Positions 34,001 through 46,049 of a DNA stretch of 64,000 bases are shown here, piece by piece. The stretch's first letter is position 1, and each line of letters starts with the position of its first letter. The notes under the pieces are model-generated. The model saw only the letters and a program-made list of their open reading frames with translations, was not told where the DNA came from and made no database searches. The position numbers and the translations under genes are program-made. Source of the DNA: Casuarina equisetifolia (lineage: Eukaryota > Streptophyta > Magnoliopsida > Fagales > Casuarinaceae); assembly GCA_028551475.1 (NCBI GenBank), contig CM052357.1, positions 24,635,745 through 24,699,744 on the forward strand. Direction: 5' to 3'.

Positions 34001-34430
34001 AATTGTCATTGTGGCTGAGGAATTTTTCTAACCTCCTCTCCATTGGCCTCTACAACCGTTTGATTTCCTAGAATATAACTGGCCATAAACTAGCCACTCA
34101 ATTGTTGAGGCTAATATTGTTAAATTGTTGAGGCAAATATTGTTAAATCAAACTACTGACTTTTGATGATGCTTTCACTATTGTAGTGAACGGATTTTTA
34201 CAGTCAAGGCTTAGAGGCATTCGCCTATATTACAAGCTCATTTAAGAAAAAATTAAATTTAAAATCTTCTAGTTATGACACAAGAAAATATTCATTTGAG
34301 ATAATTTAATATTTTTAAATAAAGATGATTATTTTTCATAGTTATCTTTATTGAATTTAGAATATCATCTTTTAACTTATTATAAGTAGTAGACTTTGGA
34401 CTCTCTAAATGAAAATCCGAGTCGTGATTA
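31030..34430. repeat. Duplicated upstream flank, unit B
   Basis: This matches 36570-39400 (unit C) and, for its left third, 46050-47250 (unit D). Shared markers include AAGGTCAACCCATAGAACTG (31038), GCGTTTAGTTGCTGC (32014), TTATGCCAATGATATGTATC (32081), AATAATAGTGGTCTT (32196), CAATATATGATATTA (32488) and AAATATTGTTAAATCAAACT (34125). I see no gene in it. Confidence 0.75.
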
Positions 34431-34460
34431 TTACATCTATAGAATGCAAGAATCCTCTGC

Positions 34461-36281
34461 CTAGACCATCTCGTTTATTGGGGCTTGGGCGAGGTGCAGT
34501 ATATCAAATGGATAAGCATCAGTAGGAAACTGAGCTTTGTATGCTCTTTGGCCAAACAACGTACTTACGACTTCTGTAGGATGTACTCCATCAAAAAATA
34601 TGTAATTGTTCCTGTTACTGCATGTCTGTCCATTTGGTTTGCATTGCGCTGCGGCCGGCCCCGTGCCCTAGTAGTTCACAGCAAGGAACATCTGCAATCA
34701 TGGACGCTGATGCAAAATTCCAACTCAATCACGTAAGTAACTAAGAAGGAAATCAACAACAACGTTAAAAGTGGGGAAAGAGATAACAAAAGCGTTTGAG
34801 GGAATCTACCTAGAGATGTACTAGTCAATGCGATCCCAGAAGAGTTTATGAAGATAAATTTAGCATTGCTTATATTGCCATTAAGATCAACCACCAGTGA
34901 TTTAAGCCTTGTATTGAAAAGTTCAACTGCATTGTTGATGTTGTCCACACATGCAGAGCCGTTAGTTCCACATGTAGCCTGTACGGCAGGAGTACTTCCT
35001 ACCCGACCCAATCCGAAAATGGCAAATTTCCTTGCTCCAAATTTGTGCAAAGTCTAGCATAAACAGAAAATCCTCAGTTTTTTCTATTAATCTTATAAGG
35101 TAAAACAACCAATGAATAGTAAGAGGAAGCTGTGCTAACCATTAGTTGCTGAAAGAGTTGTTGATTGAGAACATCGGCATATTGCTCAGGGGTGTATATG
35201 CGGCTGGTGGGGTACAACTGCGGCAAGAAGTAATTATTAAGGTAGTCGTTGCTGCCTATTGCAACAGAATATATGCACTTGCTCAGGTACTCTGAGGCTG
35301 ACTTTGGATTTCCCAACATCTGCGTGATGCGAAACACAGTAATTTTGTGATTCTTCAACTGCCTATCCATCCATATTCGATCACCCTGCAATAAAGAACC
35401 AAATCATGTTAACTTGGTGGTGTATACCATTCTTCTTTGGATGGGTTTTGTAACCTGAAGACATGCGCCACCTGCAGTTCTTTCATAATGTTTCGTATGC
35501 TAGTATAAAGTCTAAATCTCAACTTAAAAGTTAATTATGAGTTGAAGAGAAATTATTTTTTATTTAAGCATATCTTAGATTCAAGATTGAATGGAATGTA
35601 TTGAACCTTCCTCTAAATACTCAGCATACTTTAAGGATTTAAAATTAAATAGAGGTTAAAATTAATCAACTTGACTTTTATACTATATTATAATATCTAA
35701 TAGAGATTATAATATAATGTGTAAAAAATTACCTGTTGTATCCCAGATTCATTGCGAATTCCGGCTGCGCCAGATGCATAATTGACGCCTGTGAGTATTT
35801 CCGCATGTCTGGCAGTAGCGAAGGGTGGGATGCTGTTGGCGAATCCTAGGAGTTCAGCTGTAAATGGGAAGGATTTCAAAAGCGTGCTTCTTGGCACAAA
35901 TAATAATACAGCCTACGAACTAGAAACCAGTTCATACAGCAGAGCAGTTCTTTTACTTCTTAAGCGTTGAACGAAAATGAAGTTCTGAAAATTGAAATAC
36001 TCGGTAAATTATGCAGAAAGAGCAAAATGCCTACCGATGGTATCGATCATATTACGACCGTTGGAAAACCTGCCTGACGGGCCGCTGGGGAAATCGATCC
36101 CATATGGCCGGTAATTGGCTTTTGCTAAGGTAAAAAGATTGTTGTTGTTTCCATTATCGGACAACGAGTCCCCGAAAGAGAAGAAACAAGGTACTTTTGG
36201 AGCTCCAAGAGCGCAGTGTTGCAAGTTGGACAGCAGCATACAAACAAGCAGGAACCACAATATCTCAAGCTGGGATGCCAT
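34461..36281 (-). pseudogene. GDSL esterase/lipase, copy C (frameshift in last exon)
   Basis: Exons are 36281-36035, 35857-35733, 35385-35140, 35053-34810 and 34706 onward. The first four are open and have the same lengths as copy D (247, 125, 246, 244 bases). They keep the signal peptide, [10 protein letters not shown] with Ser39, and the GSNDY block. In exon 5 one extra base near 34665, in a G/C run absent from copy D, shifts the frame after CCELLG and gives a stop at 34617-34615. The shifted protein loses the Asp-His block (FFDGVHPTE, still readable in the old frame to a stop at 34461). It is therefore either a recent pseudogene or a truncated, probably inactive protein. A TATA box is retained. 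Confidence 0.8.
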
Positions 36282-36378
36282 GGACAACCAAAACTAATGT
36301 GACTCAAACTGAAACACTGAGCAAGAAGGAGATGGAGAAATCTTAAATGGCGGGATACGATGATGCAAAGAGGACAAA

Positions 36379-36386
36379 TATTTATA
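36379..36386 (-). promoter_or_regulatory. TATA box of GDSL copy C
   Basis: TATAAATA on the minus strand, about 100 bases before the ATG at 36281, in the same context (CTGCTATAAATA) as in copy D. Confidence 0.6.
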
Positions 36387-37610
36387 GCAGGAATACGGAA
36401 ATTTCTGGTGGGGTAATGAGAATGAAACTTGGAATGAAGATCATTATGGGTTGACCTGCAGAAAAGCTGGAAGGCAATTCATTTTCATCACCTAGACTAG
36501 GTGCATTAGTGGCAACAACTCCTTCACAATAATCAGAATAGACATAGAAAGTAAATTTGATAGAAGTAGTAAAACCTTGAGGCGCCAAGGTCAACCCCAT
36601 AGAACTACCCTTTTTTTGTTTGGAATATCTAAACTCTTCTTGAAGCAACTTATTCAAAGTTCTTGCTTACGCAGGTAGGTCCCAGCTGCTCTTCCTGTAG
36701 AGAGGGGATCGTAGCTGATATCAGTTTGAAAGATGGCAAATAAAGAATAATGGTGAAAGTCAGCAGCAAAGTTTGTGCCAAAGCATGGGAGAAACCAACA
36801 GATGATAAAGTTAATTTCTTCAGTTGCTCCTCAAAGTGCGAGAAGGCTTCTTTCCCGAGCCATTCCTCTTTCTGCGTCCTTTTGATGATAAGGCGACATG
36901 AATAGAGTTTTCTCTTACGAATAGGTGCATTGCCCCGGCGCAGAATAAAATATATACGGCATGTGCTACATGTGCTGCCAATAATTTACGACACAGATAT
37001 ATGTTGTTTAAGCGAAGAGAATTATTTGACCGTTTCGTTTCAAATACTTAATACCATAAAACCAAACAATCTGGGGTATTTACTGATTCATAAGAGAACA
37101 CGGTTTCTCTGACGCTAGATATCTGCCAGAAGCGCGGAGCTCTCTCTTATGCGTCACTTAGATAAGCTTTTAGTTGCGGCGCCGTGCACGCCAGAAATGA
37201 GAGTTCGGGTGTGACGACGACATCTTGAACGCCTTATGCCAATGATGTGTATCGGTTACGCAACGAGACGAGACACGAAACAAAGCCGTTACTCACTGGT
37301 CCACCGCCTCAGCTGCCTCTATCGTTATTTAGGGCCACGGGTTCAAAATAATAGTGGTCTTATGATCAGCTATGGAAGCATTCTAGTCTTTGTCAAATGC
37401 ACGAATGAGATGCATAATGGAGTTTGGCCGCCATAATTGGAGCTTAAAAAAGCTTTGCATCCAGTAAGACCTGAAAAATAGCTTTCTGAGCGGCTCTGGG
37501 TTTGAGTGAGCAGGGAGGGGCTTGTGAAAATTACTTTCATTACGCCTCTTTAGCTAATGAAAGTGAGTTTTGAGATGAGATCAATTCCAAGTTCCGGTTT
37601 GTTCCAGGAG

Positions 37611-37848
37611 ATCAATTGCAAGTTTCGACCCTAAAACCCAATATATGATATTAATTCCAAGATATACTATCTTTTGTTAGAACTCTTAAGATCAATTGCA
37701 AATTTCAACCCTAAAACCTAATATATGATATTAATTCCAAGAATACTATCTTTTGTTAGAACTCTTAAGATCAATTGCAAGTTTCAACCCCAAAAACCAA
37801 TATATGATATTAATTCCAAGATATACTTTCTTTTGTTAGAAATCTTAA
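37611..37848. repeat. Three-copy tandem repeat, period 79 bp
   Basis: GATCAATTGCAA starts at 37611, 37690 and 37769, each followed by CCTAAAACC or a variant, ATATATGATATTA, ATTCCAAGA and CTTTTGTTAGAA. Unit B has a single copy at about 32458, so the array expanded after the duplication. Confidence 0.85.
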
Positions 37849-39034
37849 ATTCTGGCACTAGGTTAAAATTTTAAGTTATTAGGTAGAAGGGATGTCATTT
37901 TCTTAATAACAGCCTAGCATGGCTAACAAGCTTTTTAGCCACCCACTCAAGCCCACGTCTCATGTAGTATGCACCAACAACCCCACTCCCTAAGAAACCC
38001 CTAACAATAAGGGTTTAATTTATGATCATTAAATGTTATTATTAGGACAAAAACTTAAGTTATTAGTTAGAACACATATCTTATTCCTTAACAGCGACTT
38101 CATAGGACATATGGACTTGCTAGCTACCTACTTAGGCCCACCCCTCACGCCACATGCACCAACATCTTTGACTTGAATTTGCTAGAGCATGCTATACTTA
38201 ATCTTAAGAAAAATTTATGATTTTCCCAAATCTTTTATGTGAAACTTTGAGTACAAGTAACTTTGCAAATATTTAATTATGTTTCATTGTTTTAAGTGGT
38301 TAAAATATCAACATCATATAATATCAAAATTGTTTTGCTTTCTTTTTAACAAATAATAAACAATCATACTTTGACGAATGAAATTCAAGTTCAACTAAGA
38401 TCTCAAAAATTTATTATCCTACTATCTTGATGTTTGTTTCAAACCATTTGATAATTTTTTTAACCTACATATCTTCCTTAGATCATAATTCTCATATCCT
38501 TTGAGGAATGTGTATGCATACTTCTTCATTTAAATATACCTAGTAGAAAAGCATATGTTTGCCCATATGCTAGAAATTCTAATCTTTTACTAATGCAAGT
38601 GCTATTATAATTCTTAGTGTGAATATTTTAAATACAAGAAAAAAAGATTAGATGACAATTTATTCTTTCTTTATGTACGTATCATTGTTTGTTGTGAAAA
38701 TAGACAAATTAAGCAATATTCATTAAAATATAAATTCAAACATTTTGAAATTAATTTTAATATAAAAAAACATAAATGTCCAAGTCATGATGCCGAAGAC
38801 CACTTTTCTGCATTTTATTTGTAGAAATTATGTTACATGATGAATTCAAAGCTTGCAAGTGACTATTTGCCTTATTGGGAAAAATAGTGAAACCCTAAGT
38901 AATATAGTCCATTGTTGACTTTGACCATTTCCATCATGATGCTAGTCATCAAGTCCTAAAATATGAAAATATTTGGAGAAAATTTCACTAAACATTGTGT
39001 GTTTGTAAAAAATTTTAGTACCAAAAAGAGGTTA

Positions 39035-39285
39035 ACTTTGAAGAAAAAAACACAAACCCCACCTCTTTTCTCTCTCTTTGAAAAACTCTCCCTAGCGACG
39101 CCCCTGCACAAAGAACGTTTACTGCGTGTGGTGGCTGCGTCCGCCCCCTTGCTCCGGTGGGGGTTTGGAAACGCCACCCCAATTTTCAGCCGGCCATTTT
39201 CCCCTCCGGTAGTCCAACCTTCGGCCAAAATAAGACATATCTCGAGTTCTGTTTGTTCCGGGTGGGGGGCCACTACAAGCCTTTG
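39035..39285. other. GC-rich replacement in the unit C spacer
   Basis: Flanks on both sides match unit B (TTGACTTTGAA near 33670, TTTGATTTCCTAGAATATAA near 34058), but the sequence between is different and much richer in C and G. Both strands are open for more than 100 codons (38963-39286 plus, 39273-38956 minus). I recognise no protein family. Confidence 0.5.
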
Positions 39286-39399
39286 ATTTCATAGAATATA
39301 ACTAGCCATAAACTAGCCATTCAATTGTTGAGACAAATATTGTTAAATCAAACTATTGAGTTTTAATGATGTCTTTACTATCTTAATAAACAGATTTTT

Positions 39400-39724
39400 A
39401 CAATCAATTGAGCATGTGCTGTCTTATATAGCTTCAATATAAAAACTATCAATAGCAATTTTATGTAAGTGTAAGGTACAAAATGTAGAAAGGAAGAACG
39501 GGACAACAGGCTGATGTTTGAGAAAACTGTTTTCTGAAGAGGTTTCATTTTCCTTCAATGAAATAAACTTGACTTTGTTGTGTCGTTTTTTGTGTTCTTC
39601 GACTGTTCTCTTGCAAATATAGGCTGTAAGAAACGTTGAGATCAGTCAAGGGGGGAAGACTTAGAACTGGTTCGGTCAAATACTTGATTTTCTGCTTGAG
39701 TACGTTCCAAATTGGTATCAGAGA
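39400..39724 (+). mobile_element. LTR end with primer-binding site (LTR retrotransposon remnant)
   Basis: TGGTATCAGAGA at 39713-39724 matches the canonical initiator-methionine tRNA primer site. It lies three bases after ...GTTCCA, a typical LTR end in CA. Upstream sequence has the TATA and AATGAAATAAAC signals expected in an LTR; its left limit is uncertain. After the primer site only about 250 bases of gag-like debris remain (FWRTIFWLILWNGRPSW). Confidence 0.6.
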
Positions 39725-40159
39725 TACCTATAGTGGAACAACATGTGGAAGGGAAGGAAAAGGAGATTAATTGAAGGTTTGGGGAACTTTCGGAGATGAT
39801 CCAAATGTTAGCAATATAAGTAAGGAACCGGTAAGATCAAGCAATGCACGTTCAGGAGAGAGAAGACAATTTTGGAGAACCATCTTTTGGTTGATCCTTT
39901 GGAATGGAAGGCCTTCTTGGCTGGCAATCGAGAGGCATGAAGGTTGTTATGGATACAGAATATTATGTGCCATGATATTAATACTAATTTGTGTGTGTAA
40001 ATATTATGTATATTTTCATTATTACATTTTCCATGTATAGCATTGTCACAAGTATATATAAAGACCCTATATTGTATAGTGTAAAGCATTATAGTATCAA
40101 TAGAGAGAAAGTTCCCACAATTGATTTCTCACTTTGTGATAAAGGTCAACTTCTCAATG

Positions 40160-41350
40160 AATCATTTTTTTAATTGAATGCCATGTCTTGTTTTATCACC
40201 AAGAAAGTGTAAAATATGCTTAACAAATGTCCAAATGAGTAAGAGTACATGCATAAATTGGCAAGTGATGTTAACATCATATGAAAAATAAAGCCTTGTG
40301 AGCATTAAATATGAATAGATCCAACAATGTTGCATGTTGTATAGGATCGTAGTATGGTTCAAAATCATTTATTAATGGTGGATGATTTGTTTTGCACGGG
40401 GTAGAAACACCTCAAGCTTCACTTGTTTTGGCTTAAAAAATTATTTCATAAGCAAATTTTACTTAATGAAGAAAAAGACCATGAGTAGAATATTTGGCTT
40501 CAATTCCTAAAAAATAGTGTAAATCACCTAAATCTTTGATATCAAATTCATTTTTAAGTTGTTCAAGGATATTTGTCATTGGTGTTGTGGGACTTCTTGT
40601 AAAAATAATATTGTCAACATAGACTAAGAGAAAAATATTGCAGGTATATCTATGTAATGGAAATAATAAAGAGTTTGCTTAAGAAATTGTAAACCCAATA
40701 TGCTAAAGAAATTGACTAAGTCAATGATTCCATGCTTGTGAAGCCTATTTTAATCCATAGAGAGATCATTTTAAATGATAGACAAATTGTGATTTGGTAG
40801 AGTTAACAAACCTTGAATTAAGATATATATGTACTTCTTCATCTTGTACCATGTAAAAAAGTATTTTTGATATCAAGTTATTTTATTTTCCATTCCTAAG
40901 TATATGCCAAAGCAATTATTGTTCTGATTGTAACCAATTTAGCAACATAGCTAAATGTGTCATGATAGTTAATACCAAATCGTTGGTGAAATCCCTTAGT
41001 AATAAGTCGTGCCTTATAGTTCAAGTGTGCCTATTGATTTTTGTTTGACTTTATATACCTATTTATAGCTTAAAGGAATAATATTTGGTAGAGGATGAAC
41101 AAGATCTCATGTCAAATCTTTTAATAATGCAACATAGTATTTTGGCATAGCAACACATCAATGAACACCTTTATATGCTTCTATACAATTTTCAAGTTCA
41201 ATATAATGATGTATAGAACTAGTAAGGGCATATGTATGACAACATAGTAAAGTATGCTTGGAGATTGTTCCCCGTCTAAGTCTTGTAACCATTGAATGAC
41301 TTTTGTTAAAGATGAAGAAAATGGTTGCATCATCTCAAGATATGCATGTG
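40160..41350 (-). mobile_element. Decayed Ty1/copia fragment (reverse transcriptase region)
   Basis: Reading the minus strand gives YVDNIIFTRS (a mutated YVDD box), then LKNEFDIKDLGDLHYFLGI, and farther on LTRLYFSYDVNITCQFMH, which is the usual copia order. Stops and frameshifts interrupt it. The 5' part is lost toward 41350. It is oriented opposite to the LTR at 39400-39724, so at least two elements contributed. Confidence 0.8.
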
Positions 41351-41639
41351 ATGGTTTGTTCTAAGTAGAAATATCTAAAGTATTTTTATTAGAGAGATGT
41401 GAAGATTCAAATGTGTTTGGTATTATGGGATTTTTGCCAATATTTTTTATGTTTGTTAATTGTTGAAAAGGAAATAGTCATTGAGAATTTTTTTTCCATG
41501 AACAGTCTAGTTTATATTATAATTAATATCCTAATCTATGGCTTTAAACTTTCAAATCTAAGCTTATATATGATGATATTGATACAAATATGCACGTACA
41601 TAGATGTACAATATAAAAAACATATATATGTAACAACAT

Positions 41640-43680
41640 TTTTGTCATACTAAAACATTTTTGTTAGAAAAAGTAAAATCATAAACAATAACAAAAGTGA
41701 AAACATAGGAGCTTATACATACCTTTGACCCAATTAAATTTCAATCTAAATTTTTTAGTTTATTTAATCAACAACAAATTTTAGTCAAATTCAAGCCATT
41801 GCCTTAACTACGACAAAGCATTATAATGTATCTTTGTCTTCTTCTTTTTTTGTTTCTTTTGTGTTAAATAAATTCTTCATTTCTATTCACTTATAAATAC
41901 TATTGATTACATCATTAGCTAGCAAACGTTTTTGATAGTACAAAATTAAGGAGCCATTTATGTTTTATATGAGAACTTATTGACTTTAGTTTTTGAGCAA
42001 CCTTGATCCTGCTTAAAAGTTGATGCAAGAATAGTTTATTTTTTCTTCACATATGCAGGACTTCTAAGCACTTAGACAATGTGAGACCTTTTGTTATACT
42101 ATTCTTAATAGCTCCTCATAGCTAAGGTGAGTTATAGGCTTTGTGCTTATTTTTGTAATACTAGGAATGCCATTTCTTAAACTTGAACTCTGCAACCATA
42201 TTAAAATGGTTTATCTTTTTGAAAAGTTATCAATTTGAGTTCGGGACTTTAAATTTATAACATTGTTAAATACAATAGTTTTATCTATTCTCCCAAAGAA
42301 ATAATTAAAATGATAAAAAATAAAATTATCAATTCTCATTAAAAATGTCAAATAAAAAATCATAAGAAAATCCAAGTTTATGGTCACTACTCATCACATA
42401 GATATTAGGAATAACCATTTTGTACGGTTAACCATGAGTAACCATTTTGTTTTGGGTTTCAATAATGATTGATGAAGAGACACAACTAAGAATTTTGGCC
42501 ACTAAAATCCAAGTAATCAATTGAGAAGGGATATGGGCTCTTGAAGTCGGACACTAGAAAATGGTCACCAATGTAGAAGAACACAAATTGAACAACATGA
42601 TGGAAGAATGATGCCAATCCTATTGAATAAACTCGTAGCTCTAATTTTTATGCCACTTTATATGCGTGTGTTTTTCCATTTCAACAAGGATTCCCTGGGG
42701 AATCACTACCCTATGGTTATGTAAGTTGTTAAGTTGTGTGCGGTGAAAAATTAGTTAAAAAGTTAATTTTATCAAAAATTTAGCTTGTAAATCTCTATAT
42801 ATATAGAGGCTATTTTTGTGCACTAGAATCAAGTCTTGAAAACCTAATGTCACCTTTCTCTCACTCTTTCTTGGTGCCTACCTCTCTTCTCCAAACTTTT
42901 TTCTCTACAACTCTTTCCTCCTACACCTTCTAGACTCAATCTCTTCCCATAAATATCCATTCACCCTTAGAAAATCAAGACCACTAGGAAATGGACACCA
43001 ACATAGAATTACATAATTAGAACAACATGATGGAAGGATGATGCCAATGCCATTGAATAAATTCATAGCTGTAGTTTTAATGGTGTTTTTTATGCATTTG
43101 ATTGTCATTTCAATAAAGATTCCCTAGGGAATCACTACTTTATGGTCTTATAAAAGTGAGGAAAGCTTTTGAAAGTGAGTTGTCATTTTTAGAAGGTAGT
43201 TATGATCAAAAGTTAAACGTTAAATGAAATTTTTTATTGTTAAAGGTGATTTTAGAGGAAAGAAATTTTTTTAACGCTCATCACCCCATTGCAATCCATT
43301 TATTGTGCCAAATTGATAAGCATGAAATATCATATTTAATACCATTGAACAATCACGGTAAGATTTTTCTTTGACATTAGTTACTAAAATTTTTTCATGG
43401 TCATTTGTTTTTATAAATACACGAATTTATTTATCTAAGAACGGACAATACAAGGGCTTAAAATTTCATTTTAGTATTATAAACTCATATAAGAGAAAAT
43501 TAAGTTTAAAATCCTCCAACTATGATACAACAAAATATTTATTTAAGAGATTTTAATACTCCTAAATACATAATCATCTTGGTTAAATTTAGAACATGGT
43601 CTTTTAACTTATTACGAGTGGTAGACTTTGGACACTCTAAACGAAAATCCGAGTTGTGATTATAACAACTAGAGAATGCA
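41640..43680. repeat. Duplicated spacer block downstream of GDSL copy D
   Basis: 41640-43330 corresponds to 20500-23100 downstream of copy A. 43470-43700 corresponds to 34230-34460 downstream of copy C (AAAATTAAATTTAAAATC, GTAGACTTTGGAC, GAAAATCCGAGT). An internal near-repeat is also visible: CATGATGGAAGAATGATGCCAA near 42597 recurs near 43027 with CAAAGATTCCCTAGGGAATCAC-type sequence after it. No gene is supported. Confidence 0.65.
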
Positions 43681-43705
43681 TGTAAGAGTCCTCTGGTCAG
43701 ATCAT

Positions 43706-45768
43706 CTAGTTTATTGGAGCTTGGGCGAGGCGCATTATATCCAACGGGTAAGCATCAGTGGGAAACTGAGCTTTGTATGCTCTTTGGCCAAACAACGTAC
43801 TTACGACTTCTGTAGGATGTACTCCATCAAAAAATATGTAATTGGTCCTGTTACTGCATGTGTTTCCATTTGGCTTGCATTGTACCGCAGCTGGTCCTGT
43901 GCCCATCAGTTCACAGCAAGGAACATCTGCAATCATGGAAGCTGATGCAGAATTCCATCTCAAACTCGTAAGTAACCAGAGAAGGAAATCAACAACAACG
44001 TTAAAAGTGGGGAAAGAGGTAACAAAAGCGTTTGAGGGAATCTACCTAGAGATGGACTAGTCAACGCGATCCCAGAAGCATTTATGAAGATGAATTTAGC
44101 ATTGCTCATATTGCCATTAAGATCAACCACCAGTGATTTAAGCCTTGTATTGAAAAGTTCAACTGCATTGTTGATGTTGTCCACACATGCAGAGCCATTA
44201 GTTCCACATGAAGCCCGTACGGCAGGAGTACCCCCTACACCACCCAATCCAAAAACGGCAAATTTCCTTGCCCCGAATTTGTGCAAAGTCTAGCATAAAC
44301 AGAAAAGCCTCAGTTTTTTCTATTAATCTTATAAGGTAAAACAACCAACGACTAGTAAGAGGAAGCTCTGCTAACCGATAGTTGCTGAGAGAGTTGTTGA
44401 TTGAGAACATCAGCATATTGCTCTGGGGTGTGTATGCTGCTGGTGTTGTACAATTTCGGCAAGAAGTAATTATTAAGGTAGTCGTTGCTACCTATTGCAA
44501 CAGAATATATGCACTTGCTCAGATGCTCTGTGGCTGACTTTGGATCTCTCAATATTTGCGGGATGCGCAACACAGTACCTTCGTGGTTCTTCAATTGCCT
44601 GTCCATCCATATTCGATCACCCTACAATAAAGAACCAAATCATATTAACTTGGAGGTATACCGTTCTTCTTTGGATGGGTTTTATAACCTGAAGACATGC
44701 GCCATCTCCAATTCTTTCATTATATTTCATGTGCTAATATAACCCTTAAAGTCCAACTTAAAAACTAACTATGAGTTAGGGATGTTATTTTTCATTTAAA
44801 AATTATTAAAAAAAAAATTAATGTGAGATTTTCTTCTTTAATACCTCTCTCCATTTAAAGCATATATTGGGCTTAAGGTCAAATAGAGTAAAATGGACCC
44901 TCCATTACAAATTGAGCATATCTTAAGGATTTAAATTAAATAGAGGTTAAAGTTAATCAATTTGGCCTTGATATTATATTATAAAAACTAAATTTCGATT
45001 CAAAAGTTAACTCATTTTTTAAGATATTTTTATATTCTATATATTATCTAATAATTTTTTCCTTACATAAAACTTTCGTTTTCAACACATTGATATTTGG
45101 TATAGGACAAATAACTTAAGGTTCGTTTCTTGACAGCCTAAGTGGTGAATATTTATTTGAACTATTTATAATATAATTTTACGATATCTATAAGTACATG
45201 ATAATGCGCAATAGCTTACCTGATGTTGCCCAGATTCCATGCGTATTCCGGCTGCACCAGATGCATAATTGACACCTGTGAGTATTTCCCCATCTGTGGC
45301 AGTGGCGAAGGGTGGGACGCTGTTGTTGAATCCTAGGAGTTCAGCTGTAAATGGGAAGGTTTTCAAAAGCGTGGTCCTTGTCACCAATAATAATACAGCC
45401 TATGAACTAGAAACTAGTTCATACAGCAGAGCAGTTCTTTCACTTCTTAAGCGCTGAACAAAAATGAAGTTCTGAAAACTGAAATACTCGGTAAATTGTG
45501 CAGAAAGAGCAAAATGCCTACCGATGGTATCGATCATATTACGACCGTTGGAAAACCTGCCGGACGGGCCGCTGGGGAAATCGATCCCATATGGCTGGTA
45601 ATTGGCTTTTGCGAAGGTAACAGGCTTGTTGTTGTTTCCATTATCGGACAACGAGTCCCCGAAAGCGAAGAGACAAGGTACTTGTGGCTCTCCAAGAGCG
45701 TACTGTTGCAAGTTGGATAGCAACAAACAAACAAACAGCAACCGCACTATCCCAAGCTGGGATGCCAT
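43706..45768 (-). CDS. GDSL esterase/lipase, copy D (5 exons, intact)
   Basis: Predicted secreted serine hydrolase of the plant GDSL family; substrate unknown. Exons are 45768-45522, 45344-45220, 44621-44376, 44289-44046 and 43941-43706. Phases 1, 0, 0, 1 all join and give 365 aa ending LAQAPIN. Residues 1-26 form a signal peptide (LLFVCLLLSNLQQYALG). Catalytic blocks are [10 protein letters not shown] (Ser39), [20 protein letters not shown] (Gly168, Asn170) and FFDGVHPTE (Asp326, His329). The exon 5 acceptor is GCATCAG|CTTCC; using the AG 40-odd bases upstream would put a stop in frame. A TATA box lies about 100 bases upstream. This is the best candidate for a working gene in the cluster. 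The product is close in length to copy A; exon 4 is one codon longer. Confidence 0.9.
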
Positions 45769-45868
45769 TGACAACAAAAACAACTAATGTGCCTCAAAGT
45801 GAAACACTGAGCAAGGAGGAGATGGAGAAATCTTAAATGGCGGGATAAGATGATGAAAGGAGGACAAG

Positions 45869-45876
45869 TATTTATA
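45869..45876 (-). promoter_or_regulatory. TATA box of GDSL copy D
   Basis: TATAAATA on the minus strand within CTGCTATAAATACTTG, about 100 bases before the ATG at 45768, giving a leader of roughly 70 bases. Copy C has the same element at the same spacing. Confidence 0.65.
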
Positions 45877-46049
45877 GCAGGGATAATGAAAATTCTGGTG
45901 AGGTAATGGGAATGAAACCTTGAATGAAGATTATGATCAGTTGACCTGTAATCCGTTTTCATCACCTAGACAATGTGCAGTAGTGGCAACAACTCATTCA
46001 CAATAATGAGAATAGATATAGAAAATTTGATAGAAGTAGTAAAACCTTG

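Larger units (their letters stand above)
36570..39400. repeat. Duplicated upstream flank, unit C
   Basis: This is homologous to the unit B flank at 31030-34200, with the same marker sequences. It carries two unit-specific changes: a three-copy 79-bp repeat (37611 onward) and a GC-rich replacement (about 39040-39280). Non-coding apart from remnants. Confidence 0.75.

Noticed and set aside
43942..43980. Upstream acceptor TTACGAG for GDSL exon 5
   Set aside because: It gives an immediate in-frame stop in copies A and D. The acceptor at CAG|CTTCC restores phase 1 and the family's PCC motif spacing.
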